A stretch of DNA of 37,596 bases from Priapulus caudatus (GCF_000485595.1 NW_014577161.1:65895-103490); one strand, 5' to 3'. Shown: positions 1-9,484, numbered from the stretch's first letter. Made by a program: numbers and translations. The notes: generated from the sequence alone by a model not told the origin.

Positions 1-321
<321 letters not shown>

Positions 322-322
<1 letters not shown>

Positions 323-1036
323 TTTGTTGATGCGCAGCCGGCACGTGCGCATCGATAAGAGTCCACAACAACGGCCAGCGCTAGCGGATTTAGGTTACTG
401 ACGGGTGTGTCTAGGCGAATGCAGCCGCGTGGGTGGGACAGGACGCATGAGGCAGGTCGTGGGTGTGGTTGTGTGTCGATCCGCGAGGTGGTGGGGGGGG
501 AGGTGTTATTTCTCATTAGAAATGGCTTAGACTCTTTGGGCATTTGTTAATTCGGAACTAGAATCTCTGCTGAATCGACAGTGCTAAGCGGCTCGGCGGC
601 GAGGTGCGCTTGGCGTGGCGGCGGCGGCGAAATTTTCGAAGGGAAGCCTACTTTTTCGGCGTAAATGACATTGGAAAGTGGCCATTTCGAGTTGCGTGCC
701 GGCCCAAAGCCCTTCGTTTACAAAAAAAATAATGGAAGCAATTTTGAGTTAAAAAAACAACATATACGTGTTGTCACTTGCCGACGTGGATCAGAGGATT
801 GGCATTGTGATTTCTCAAAAAAACTATCTTGCCTTGATTTATGGGGAATTTTTTCGTAAGTATGGCCGCCTATGGAAAATGACGGGCTTCACTAAGAGCT
901 AATAATAGCACTCGCCGATTCGCAACGAGATACGCGCGCTTACGCTTCTGCGCGTGTGTAAACCGTCCGCGTATATACCCGCGTGTGCGGTACGCAAGTG
1001 GGGACACACCGTAAATTCGCACGGACGCAGCGGTTT
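322..1036. other. Intergenic, no gene seen
   Basis: GC-moderate unique sequence with a short G run near 490. Only short open frames occur and none has recognisable protein character or splice context. I see no RNA gene here. Confidence 0.5.
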
Positions 1037-1093
1037 GCGCGCGCGCGCGCGTGTAGTGTGTGTGCCTTGTGTGGGTGTGTGTGGTGTGTGTGT

Positions 1094-1135
<42 letters not shown>

Positions 1136-1660
1136 CCCATGCGCGTATACACACGTGTGCGTGTACACCCGTGCGCGTATACACACGCGTGCGTGTACAC
1201 CCGTGCGCGTATACACACGTGTGCGTGTACACCCGTGCGCGTATACACACGTGTGCGTGTATACACCCGTGCGCGTACACACGTGGCGTGTACACACGTG
1301 TGCGTGTACACCCGTGCGCGTGTACACCCGTGCGCGTGTACACACGTGTGCGTGTACACCCGTGCGCGTATACATTTTGGGTGTATACCTGCCCCATGGG
1401 TTTCATTAAGGGCGAATAATTGCAGTCGTCGATTCACAGCTAAACACGCGCACGCGTGTACCCCATCCGCGTACACACCCGCGTGCGTGTACGCTCTTCC
1501 GCGTGTACACACGCGCGCATGTGCGCCCATCAGTGTATGCACACGTGCACGTAAACACGCTAGTTAGTGTGCAGTACGCAAGTGCGTTAATACAGACTTG
1601 CGCGTGTAGGACCGTGTGCGCGTATACGCACGTGCGTGCGTGTACACCCGTCCATATATT
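1037..1660. repeat. Alternating purine/pyrimidine minisatellite, Z-DNA prone
   Basis: A (CG)n stretch (about 1036-1052) and a (TG)n stretch (about 1083-1132) lead into an array of 32-bp units from about 1139, clear to 1370 and degenerate to 1660. Units combine GTGCGCGTATACACAC, CGTGTGCGTGTACA and a CCC break. Apart from that break the array alternates purine and pyrimidine, the composition that favours left-handed Z-DNA under supercoiling. Overlapping open frames on both strands arise only because the repeat rarely makes a stop codon. Confidence 0.9.
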
Positions 1661-2508
1661 CTCCTGTGTGTGTACGGCAGCAGCAGTACCGCAGGGTGCA
1701 GAGCTCTGGCTCCTGTCGTATATATTTGTCCCAACGTAAAAAAAATGCTTACCCCACCCCGATTTCATGATCAACAGGTGACACTCCAAAGACACTCAAT
1801 ATTTTTTACATACAATATATGCTACGCTTATATATATATGTCAGACAAATGCTTTTAGCGATAGCGATAAAATTTACGTACACTAAAGCATACATAATCG
1901 CATCGCTATGTTACTCGAGGTAACCTGCGGCGGACTTTAGACGATCACTTAGAGTCGGGCGACTATCATAGCACGGACACCTCGTTATAACGAGCACCAC
2001 TCACTGGGCGTGTGCACAGGCGATACGTCAGATTGAACTTGCAACCTGAAGGTTGAAAGTGCAAACGGAATCCGGGTGTATCTTGCGTGCATATGGGGAG
2101 TCGCGTTCATCGTGGAACACTCACTCATCTATAACGCCGGACTAATATTGGGGCGGAACCACGTGCAGGCCGATAAAGCTTGTTGATTTACAGGGAAATA
2201 AACTTCTCTCGTGATACAAAGCGCGTGACGGCATAGCGGTAGCTCCCGGAAGTCTCAGAAAGTAATTTACTGCAGACACACACCCCACTGCTTACGCTAA
2301 CTCGCGGTCTAGGGGACTGTGCGTGTGATCAGCGTATATATGACCACGCGCATAAATTGCATACCTGCGTTTACCGTTAATGCCAACAGAACCGGTTAGC
2401 TCATCAAACACCGCAACACAGCACTGTGACAGTGTCAAGTAGTTTCTAACCGTGAATAACAACCGTCGGTCGTCAACAAAACTGTGCCAAGTCGCGGCTA
2501 CAAACAAG
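1661..2508. other. 5' flank of the riboflavin transporter gene
   Basis: Mostly unique sequence. The last 60 bases before the ATG at 2509 are probably 5' UTR, because the frame is open from 2452 and an in-frame TAA lies just before that. I see no convincing TATA box. The rest holds nothing I can assign. Confidence 0.4.
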
Positions 2509-2670
2509 ATGGCGTTGTGTAACGTTAACGTGTGCGTGTACGCGCTCGTGGTGATGTTCGGGCTAGGCTCGTGGCTGGCTGTCAACGGTCTCTTCGTGGA
2601 GCTATCGTTTCTCGTCTCGGAACTGCCCGAGGGGTGGAGCCTCCCATCCTACATAACAATCATTGTACAG
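2509..2670 (+). CDS. SLC52A: Riboflavin transporter SLC52A/RFVT, exon 1
   Basis: This exon encodes the N-terminal 54 residues of a plasma-membrane riboflavin (vitamin B2) carrier, which supplies the precursor of FMN and FAD. The family signature is clear: a first membrane helix followed by [17 protein letters not shown] and then [11 protein letters not shown], close to vertebrate RFVT proteins. The ATG at 2509 has A at -3 and G at +4, a good Kozak context, and the preceding sequence lacks family similarity. The exon ends at ACAG|GTAGGT in phase 0. The family has about 11 membrane helices and 450-470 residues. Which of the three vertebrate paralogues it matches best cannot be judged by eye. 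Confidence 0.9.
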
Positions 2671-2699
2671 GTAGGTCCACCCACACCTTATGGTACCAG

Positions 2700-2885
2700 A
2701 CGTAGATTCCTACCTGCCATTATACACCCTATCTCTCATTGTACATCCTACTTGCAATTATACACCCTATACCTACCATTATACACCTTACCTCTCACTG
2801 TATATTATATATCGTACTTGTCATTGTACATTCTGCCAATGTACATCCTACCTGTCATTGTACACCCCACTTGTCATTTCACAGT
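2700..2885. repeat. Minisatellite in intron 1, resembles the exon 1 end
   Basis: Degenerate units of roughly 19 bp read like CATTGTACACCCTACCTGT. The nonamer CATTGTACA occurs at 2737, 2822 and 2856 and is also the last nine bases of exon 1 before its final G (2661-2669). The array may have grown from the exon-intron border. Confidence 0.7.
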
Positions 2886-2908
2886 CAGAATAAATGAGTT
2901 TTATTGTC

Positions 2909-3145
2909 CCCCCCCCCCAGCACACCACACACTCAACACACACACACACCACACACACAATACGCACGCACGCGCACGCACGCATCACTACGCACCCCCA
3001 CGCACAACACACAAGTCACTGACCGCTGCGCGCGCGCACACAGCACACACACCACACAACCAACACGCACACGCTGCGCCGCGCCCGCACAACACACAAC
3101 ACACAACAACAACAACGCAAACACGCACCAACGCCACCACGCACA

Positions 3146-3177
<32 letters not shown>

Positions 3178-3185
3178 CACAGTGT
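2909..3185. repeat. Poly(C) and CA/CG-rich simple sequence in intron 1
   Basis: A poly(C) run is followed by about 270 bases of CA, CG and CACGCA-type simple sequence, ending in a clean (AC)n tract about 60 bases before exon 2. It gives spurious His/Thr/Arg-rich frames on both strands. This kind of sequence is hard to polish and may explain the errors in the adjacent exon. Confidence 0.9.
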
Positions 3186-3246
3186 GCCCCTCCCGCATTT
3201 CCCTTTTCACTACTGTTTGTACTAGACAGTGTTTGATCTTTCACAG

Positions 3247-3496
3247 ATGCAAACATTGGTCGAATAATCGTCACTCTGCTACGTGGTCGGCGTTGGCAAG
3301 AGACTACAGACGGTGCTAGCCTACAGCATATACTTGATCAGTCTAGCAGCCTGCATACTGATGATATTCTTCTGGAAGAGACGACAGTTGTGTTTGGGAG
3401 GACCACAGCACCGCCCTGCTCTCTCTCACCTTCTTCATGGCTCTAACCAGTACGACACACAACGTAGTCTGGCTTCCCTAACAGCGCAGTATTCAA
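3247..3496 (+). CDS. SLC52A: Riboflavin transporter SLC52A/RFVT, exon 2, frameshifted
   Basis: A splice acceptor (TTTCACAG|ATG) opens an exon for membrane helices 2-3. Homology is plain but scattered over three frames: ANIGRIIVTL from 3249, then YSIYLISLAACILMIFFWKR in a second frame from 3280, then DHSTALLSLTFFMALT in a third from 3401, then a return to the frame needed by exon 3 after 3480 (SAVFK joining YEYVTAFF). Four single-base indels, near 3249, 3279, 3397 and 3480, account for everything. The donor is CAA|GTAAAA. Exons 1 and 3 are intact, so consensus error next to the CA-rich intron is more likely than a dead gene. A recent pseudogene cannot be excluded. Confidence 0.8.
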
Positions 3497-4008
3497 GTAA
3501 AACAATATTTCTATATTTTCTATCTATTTCGATCACAATAATACGACGAAACACGTACACACAACATATCGCCTATATTGTATCAGGCGGAATCAATCAA
3601 ATGTGTTTTTATTCACTCGTGATTGTATAGTAAACATGTTTACGATAATATAAAGTTATAATATAGAGATTTTTCATTTAATGCTGTGCTAAACAACTGA
3701 AAATATCGTATGCCAAAAAATAATAAACGTTACAAGTGAGCCTTCTATGCATTTAACAACTTCTACTATAAATACAACTTATCTACGACTCGGTTCAAAA
3801 CGGGTAACGTGTAATCAAAAGCAATACCCGTTATGAACAAAGGTAAACGCGGGACGTTATTTATTCTTACATTTCTCATAAACTGTTGACAGAAACATGA
3901 GTAACTTACGCGTTTCTCATAAGCAGTGTATAGAGCTCCAGTCTACGAAAAAATTCACTGTTAAGACCTATTTTGTTTCTAGCAACGGGCACCGGCCGTC
4001 TTCTTTAA

Positions 4009-4378
4009 AGTGATTACGTCACCCGTAAATTAGTAAACAAAAAATGAAAAAATATTTATACTTTTTCACAAAATATAAAGTAATTCTGTTTACATTTTAT
4101 GGTTAAATTGCTGCATTATACTTCCTATTTTACTATATTGTTCGGATGTGAACATACACTCGTAACCCATACATCGCCCATACAAGCAATTAATGTTAGA
4201 CCAACATTAATTCAAATCGTCCAGGTTTTTGGATTTTTAACTAGTGTGGAAAACAATCTTATCAGGTAAGAATTTGACGATTTGTTTACCCTCTTCGTTA
4301 GTTCTTACTTTTAATGTAAAAAATGTGGAATATTTTTTTAAACAAATTTTACCATAGAAAATTCGTGACGTAATCCCT
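4009..4378. mobile_element. MITE with TTAA target duplication in intron 2
   Basis: Terminal inverted repeats AGTGATTACGTCAC (left) and GTGACGTAATCCCT (right) match at 13 of 14 positions. They are flanked by TTAA at 4005-4008 and 4379-4382. TTAA duplication is typical of the piggyBac and Kolobok superfamilies. The 370-bp AT-rich interior has no transposase frame, so this is a non-autonomous copy. Sequence just outside the right end (from 4383) resembles 3922-3975, suggesting a related partial copy upstream. Confidence 0.75.
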
Positions 4379-4565
4379 TTAAGCAGTTTATAGAGCTTTA
4401 AGAGTTCCAAAAAAAAATTAACTTTTGTCCTTAAAAATCAAATTATCTAATAAATATAAATAAATATAAATATAACTAAAATACATCAATAAGATCCCCT
4501 TTAATAATAAGTAATTGTCTAACAAATTAAGCGGGCCGCCGGGTCTTATTTTTCGGGCACAACAG

Positions 4566-5664
4566 ATACGAATACGTGACGGCGTTCTTCATCGGAGCCG
4601 GCCTCAGCGGCCTCATCCCGAGTCTGCTGGCACTCAGCCAGGGTTCGAACGCCGAGCCGACGTGCACGAACACGACGAACAGCAGCGACGGCAACTTCAC
4701 GGTGGAATGGGTCTACGGCGAGCCGCACTTCTCCGTCGAGATCTACTTCCTCTGCCTCGCCGTGCTGCAGCTGGCTAGCGGCATCGCCTTCCTGCTGCTC
4801 AACGTGTTGCCCGTGTGCAAGCGAGAGCACGACCCGACGCGCGTCGACAACGACAAAAAGCCGACAGGTGAGAAGCCGAGCGGGGACGCGCCGGAGAAGA
4901 CACCCGGGCAGCCGCGAGCGCACGACAACCCGGCGTACGAGGAGGACAGAGACGAGTACGACGACTTCGTCGAGTATAGGCGCGCGTCCGTCGCGATGGG
5001 AGAGTACGCCGTCGGGAGGAGGCTTTCGAAAAAGAAAGAGGAACCTCCGGCGGCCGCCCGCTATTCCTCTTCGGCCGTCGCCGCCGCCGGTGACCTGCCG
5101 GCGGGGTACGCGCCCGAGCCGGTAAAGCTGAGCGCGGGTCAGCTGGCGTGCCTCTACGTCGTGCAGATGTGGGTGTCGGCGTTGATGATGGGCGCGCTGC
5201 CGTCCGTCGGCTCGTTCAGCGCGCTGCCCTACGGCTACAACATCTACCACCTGTCGCTGACGCTCTCCACCATCGCGAACCCGCTCGCCTGCTGCGTGCC
5301 GTTCGCCGTGACGGCGGCCAGCGTGCCGTCGCTGACGGGTCTCACCGTTCTCGCCACGGCCGCCGGAGCGTATCTGCTCGCGCTCGCCGCCACCAGCCCC
5401 GAGCCGCCGCTGCTCGACACGTCGTACGGCGGCGCCGTGTGCGTCGCCGTCACCGTCGCCGCGTACGCGCTCTTCTCGTACGTCAACGTGTGCCTGGCGT
5501 CGCTGTTCCGTGAGCAGAGCCACCGCGCGCTGTTCTGGTGCGGCGTGGCGACGCAGGCGGGCGCCTTCGTCGGAGCCATCGCGCTGTTCCTGCCCGTGAA
5601 CTGCTTCAATCTATTCGAGGAGACGCCGCTAGAGTGTGAAACAGTGGTTCTTAACCTTTTCTGA
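4566..5664 (+). CDS. SLC52A: Riboflavin transporter SLC52A/RFVT, terminal exon
   Basis: The acceptor GGGCACAACAG lies at 4565 and the frame is open to TGA at 5662-5664. Order: the family core YEYVTAFFIGAGLSGLIP; an extracellular loop with N-glycosylation sequons (NTT, NSS, NFT); a membrane helix; a long charged cytosolic loop (about 4800-5130) rich in Asp, Glu, Arg and Pro; then about six helices including MGALPSVGSFSALPYGYN, NPLACCVPF and YALFSYVNVCLASLFR. Codons are strongly GC3-rich. The last eight residues (ETVVLNLF) and the stop are encoded by the inverted repeat of a MITE beginning at 5642. The native C-terminus probably continued after LEC in the sequence now displaced downstream of 5857. 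With exons 1 and 2 the protein would be about 500 residues. Confidence 0.92.
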
Positions 5665-5857
5665 GTCATGGACCCCTTTGAGAATCAGGTGAAAGCTACG
5701 GACCGCTCCCCAGAAAAATGCAGTTATATCAGCACGTAAACATCTTCACGGACCCCCTGAAGCCCATCCACGGACCCCCTAAAGCCCATCCACGGACACC
5801 CTGAAGCCCATCCACGGACCCCAAAGCGTTCCACGGACCCCAGGTTAAGAACTACTG
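5642..5857. mobile_element. hAT-type MITE inserted at the transporter stop codon
   Basis: The termini are CAGTGGTTCTTAACCT and AGGTTAAGAACTACTG, 16-bp inverted repeats with one mismatch and the CAGNG start typical of hAT elements. Flanking octamers GTGTGAAA (5634-5641) and GTGTATAA (5858-5865) agree at 6 of 8 positions and look like a decayed 8-bp target duplication. The interior holds about three 22-bp tandem units containing CACGGACCCCCTGAAGCCC. There is no transposase. From memory, the first 80 bases resemble hAT fragments found in vertebrate genomes; this needs a database check. The element supplies the present stop codon of the riboflavin transporter. Confidence 0.85.
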
Positions 5858-5891
5858 GTGTATAACGATAGAGATCGCTGCAAACGTTACG

Positions 5892-5980
5892 GGAAGTCTC
5901 GTGTAGCGACACGTTCCAAACATCAAGGAGTCTCGTGTAGCGACACGTTCCAAACGTCAAGGAGTTTCTGTATCGACACA
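5892..5980. repeat. 34-bp tandem repeat, about 2.5 copies
   Basis: GTCTCGTGTAGCGACACG occurs at 5896 and again 34 bases later, with a diverged third copy from about 5964. It lies in the former coding end or 3' UTR of the riboflavin transporter. Confidence 0.85.
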
Positions 5981-6346
5981 TACGCACAGCGGTTCATGAG
6001 TGCGCTAAACTGTGTGGTAATCATTGCGAAAGGCATGCACGCGGTTTCAAGGCTCGCCATCAAGAGGACGGGGTTGTACAATTTGTAGGAAATGTAGTTT
6101 ATGAAATTAATATTCATTCGCAATTTTTGTTGCAATTATGCATATGCAAGAATTATTTTTGTTTTAAATATTATAATTTGCAAATTACTGCAAAAAACGG
6201 TTGGACACTCTTATTCATAGGTAAAGTTAGATAGTTACCCATTTGCCAGTATTCACTGTATTCTTTACAGTGGTAGACTAAGAGGCACATAGCCGCCGTC
6301 TTGGTACATGAACCAAATATTTTATTATTTTTTGGGGGATTGTACA

Positions 6347-6376
6347 AATAAAATGTTGGCAAATTTGTTGAATAAA
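6347..6376 (+). promoter_or_regulatory. Candidate polyadenylation signals of the riboflavin transporter
   Basis: AATAAA occurs at 6347-6352 and 6371-6376, about 700 bases after the stop codon and before the convergent minus-strand gene. Assigned by position only. Confidence 0.35.
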
Positions 6377-6617
6377 AACCTAAAATACAAAATGATACTG
6401 CTTAAATTCGTTTACGTTTACTACAATGCAAAATAATTTATTACATACATTTGTACATGTTTCACAATGCAGGTCGACTTAAACTTATGAAGTATCACAG
6501 TTAAAAAACAAAGGATTTGACATTGCTAATTATTTAATTTAATATATGAAAATTATCTAATTCTATAATCGACTATAATTATGTCTTCCTTCCAAACCGA
6601 AATGTACGAAAGTGAAT

Positions 6618-7040
6618 TTATTTCCTAATGGCAGTTTTATCTTGCTCATCAAATCTACTTGTAATGACATGTACATCATCTCCTAATCTTTCATCTACTT
6701 TGCTGCAGATATCATTCAAGGTGAGTTTCACATCCACGTCCAACGTGTTAACCTGACTTGCATCCACCTTACTATGATCTTTTTTGTTCTCTCCTCCTGC
6801 CTGTCTCAAAGGATTACTGTTGCTACGTGCTTCCAAAGGATGCTGATCTTCAACACTGGTAGAGGGCAGCTTCGACTGAGCGCTGTCGCACCATAGTTCA
6901 TATCCCTGCTTTGTCATAAAGCGCCTCACTGCTTTACACTGTAGGCAGGTTAGCACGATGTGTTTCTCTCTTCGTCCTACGTAATTACAACCAAATTCTA
7001 TCAACGGCAAATTTCTCGCGTGCGGGAAAACCACGAATCC
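6618..7040 (-). CDS. Unrecognised protein, terminal exon
   Basis: An open frame of 140 codons begins GFVVFPHARNLPLIEFG, continues through a CxxC element (LTCLQCKAVRRF) and KQGYELWCD, and ends in a polar Ser/Asp/Lys-rich tail. Two acceptors fit the same reading phase nine bases apart: CATTAG|AGTACACAG (exon from 7049, adding Ser-Thr-Gln) and TACACAG|GGATTC (exon from 7040). Both join exon 7340-7444 in phase 0, giving 175 or 178 residues. The stop TAA is embedded in AAATAAA, so an AATAAA signal overlaps the end of the frame; another lies at 6437-6442. I do not recognise the family. The CxxC and other cysteines could bind metal, but that is a guess. Confidence 0.55.
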   Translation of the reverse strand, partial: GFVVFPHARNLPLIEFGCNYVGRREKHIVLTCLQCKAVRRFMTKQGYELWCDSAQSKLPSTSVEDQHPLEARSNSNPLRQAGGENKKDHSKVDASQVNTLDVDVKLTLNDICSKVDERLGDDVHVITSRFDEQDKTAIRK

Positions 7041-7339
7041 CTGTGTACTCTAATGAAACATAAAGCATGAAACGAAAATAGACTCCGGGAATAATCAGTA
7101 CATATATGAATAATATGATCATGGTAATATAGTGATGCTGTACACAAAACTACAGCATTGCAGTTTACTATACACCCAAATCGCTCTAAGATCGAGTTTC
7201 GGGCCCACTCGACATTTCTCGTCGATCATAGATAACAATATTGCAGCCAGTACTTTGAAATGAATGCAATACACTGCACGTTGAGATTATGAGCTAGCTG
7301 AGTACTAATATGGTAATACACATGAAAGAATGCACTCAC

Positions 7340-7444
7340 GCTTGGTCCTGATCGTGGCAGTGAGTCCGGGAAGAAGTACACTCCAGCATCTTTTGCATAA
7401 AAATCTCTTGATGCTGTGGTGCCTTTATATGCAATACCAATCAT
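7340..7444 (-). CDS. Unrecognised protein, upstream exon
   Basis: Thirty-five codons (MIGIAYKGTTASRDFYAKDA, then GVYFFPDSLPRSGPS) end at a consensus donor AGC|GTGAGT in phase 0. The start at 7444 is the first ATG, but the frame stays open further upstream to about 7470, where CACCTTTGAG could be an acceptor (residues LCNRINW before the Met). The gene may therefore have earlier exons. It is convergent with the riboflavin transporter and codon use is AT-richer than in that gene. Function unknown. Confidence 0.5.
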
Positions 7445-7585
7445 CCAGTTTATGCGATTACATAGACAGCCTCAAAGGTGCACAAAATATTGTTATTCCT
7501 TATATTAAATGATATGTAAATATTATATATGTATTATTATATGTAATATGAAATATTCATTCAGTGATAGAATGATTATCCTCAG

Positions 7586-7674
7586 TACACTACATTTTAA
7601 ACAAGTTTACAGCTTGATAAAAGTTTTGGATGCACAAATAAAAGATGTGAAAAGTAGTACAATAATGAAGCAAG
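7586..7674 (+). CDS. Possible single exon, unknown protein
   Basis: A good acceptor (TTATCCTCAG, ending 7585) and a consensus donor (CAAG|GTAAGT) bracket 89 bases open in phase 1-1. They encode THFKQ-like residues, TLHFKQVYSLIKVLDAQ and then IKDVKSSTIMKQ, a plausible helical segment. No partner exon is recognisable nearby and the surrounding sequence is AT-rich, so chance is possible. Confidence 0.3.
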
Positions 7675-8325
7675 GTAAGTGTAAAATTTACCCTGTTTAC
7701 ACAGAGCTATACTATTATATCAAGAGCGTATTAAGTATGAGAGCGTACAACCGTAAAATGCAACAACCATGTTGTAGTTTCAGCAGAATTAGTAAACTTT
7801 ACGCATTTTATTTTGACAATTCTTTGTGGTATTATTATTCAGCAGTCATATCTTGACAACATAAAACCAACCGCTCGTCCATACGATATCCCTACGCTGA
7901 GATATTAAGCGGTCAAATCTAGTATTTTGGCGAAAGTCGAACTGGAGTTGGCTGCGACCGTACGACTGTCTATATATATATTAATTAGGGGTGAGTATTG
8001 CGACAAAACACGTCATTGCACTAATATTGCAATACGACATAAACGCTATTGCATATTCCAATACGTTATTGCGGAAGTGTATACCAATTGCGATGATATA
8101 GTAACAAATTTGATGGGTTTAATATCATCATATTATTGTATATATGACATTATTATAATTCTCAGTTTTTCCTTTGAGAAACAGAAGCACGGCAATGTTT
8201 TCACGCTGACAGCGCATGCCCTCTGTGCCGTAAACAATGTACCGCGTACTGAATACCGCCTGGTTTGTCTATATTCAGGCCGGGACACGGAGATAATTTG
8301 CATAATTTGTGTCACGTTGGTTTTG
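7675..8325. other. AT-rich intergenic sequence, nothing assigned
   Basis: AT-rich, with several TATTGC/GCAATA words around 7990-8070 that may belong to an old transposon end (GGGGTGAGTATTGCGAC at about 7987). No gene supported. Confidence 0.35.
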
Positions 8326-8328
8326 TGT

Positions 8329-8979
8329 TTATAACCAATCAGGAATGCTCATCGCGGTGGAGAAGGAGGGAAACTGGTGAGAAGGGAGGGGGAGAAGGGA
8401 GAAGGTGGTGGAGGAGGGGAGAAGCCTGGTGGAGAGGAGGAGGGGAGCAGCTGCGTGGACGGAGTGGTGGAGAAGGAGGAGGTGAAAGGTGGCAGGGCGG
8501 TGGCCCTTCTCTTCTGGCACCAACCTTCTCACTTCTCCACCACCTTCACCACCACTTCTCCACCAACCTCCTCTTTCTCCACCCAGCTCTTCCCTTCTTT
8601 CCCTTCTTCATTCTCGCACCAGCTCTCCCCTCCTCCTTCTCCCCAGCTCTCCTCCTCTCTCCCAGCCACCTTTTTCCCTTCTCCCCCTTCCTCCTCCACC
8701 ACTGTCTCCCCTCCTTCTCCACTAGCCTTTCCCCTCCTCCTCCTACCTTCTGCGCCCTTCTCTTTCCTCTCTCCACCAGCTCTCCCCTCCTCGTTCTCAC
8801 CCACGCACCTTCCTCCCTTCTCCCCTTCCTCCTGTCTCCACCAGCTCTCTTCTCCCCTCCTTTCTCCCACAACACCACCTCTCGCCTTCTGCCAAGCCTT
8901 CCTCCCTCTTCACCATCTTCTTCACCAGCTTGAAGTGCTGTCACGAACACAAGTGCGATTACAATCTGATTGGTTATAA
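8329..8979. mobile_element. Inverted element: purine block then pyrimidine block
   Basis: A perfect 14-bp inverted repeat, TTATAACCAATCAG at 8329-8342 and its complement at 8966-8979, encloses about 620 bases. From about 8357 to 8505 the top strand is nearly all G and A (GGAGAAGG-like words); from about 8511 to 8930 it is nearly all C and T (CTTCTCCACC, CCTCCTTCTCC). The halves are imperfect reverse complements around 8508, so the strand could fold back or form triplex (H-DNA). A TA on each side is compatible with a Tc1/mariner-like duplication, but the family is not identified. Pro/Ser-rich and Gly/Glu-rich frames here are compositional artefacts. Confidence 0.65.
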
Positions 8980-9484
8980 CCTAACACGTGATTAAAAATT
9001 GCAGAAATTAACTCCTGTACCGGCCGTGAATATAGACCAAACCCGAATACCCCTCTCGAAGGCACTTGACGATAGCTGGAATACACAATACCCCTGCTGC
9101 ATAATGGCTACATATGGACGATTCTCAGCCCGGATATCCGCGCAAAAGCGCGCACGAACGTCCGCCTGGCGGCGCACTAGCAACTGTCGCTGACCTCTTC
9201 CGCAACGCCAGTATAAACGCCGACCTTTAGGGTTAGGGAAGTCCGGCTTTCGCTCTCATCGGCAGTTTCTCTGCGCAATTGCACGAGGTACACTACCTCA
9301 GTAGGTAGAGACGGGCTAGAAAAGCTCCCAATTCTTTGTTCGCTACTAGGCGCCGCTTCTTTGGCTGTAATAACGGAGTTTTTTTGTTCACTTGTAAGAT
9401 ATAATAGTAGCGCTAATGCGTAGGCGTTGAACTGGCTGAGCTTAAGAGGCTCCGATATATAGGGGGCAACGAGGCTGTAAGGAT
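8980..9484. other. Intergenic, nothing assigned
   Basis: Mixed unique sequence. Two telomere-like TTAGGG units sit at 9227-9238, too few to mean anything. No gene or RNA recognised. Confidence 0.4.

Noticed and set aside
870-1567. Six overlapping frames of up to 200 codons on both strands, His/Thr/Arg/Val rich
   Set aside because: They are all translations of the 32-bp alternating minisatellite, which rarely forms stops.
4546-5523. Antisense 325-codon Arg/Val-rich frame
   Set aside because: Shadow of the GC3-rich riboflavin transporter exon; the plus strand carries unmistakable SLC52A motifs.
8265-8979. Pro/Ser-rich and Gly/Glu-rich frames up to 222 codons
   Set aside because: They translate the purine and pyrimidine blocks of the inverted element; no domain and no start context.
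9227-9238. Telomere-like TTAGGGTTAGGG
   Set aside because: Only two units in unique sequence; expected by chance.
9285-9310. CTACCTCA, complementary to the let-7 seed, near GAGGTACAC
   Set aside because: No let-7 mature sequence or precursor hairpin; an 8-mer alone is not evidence.
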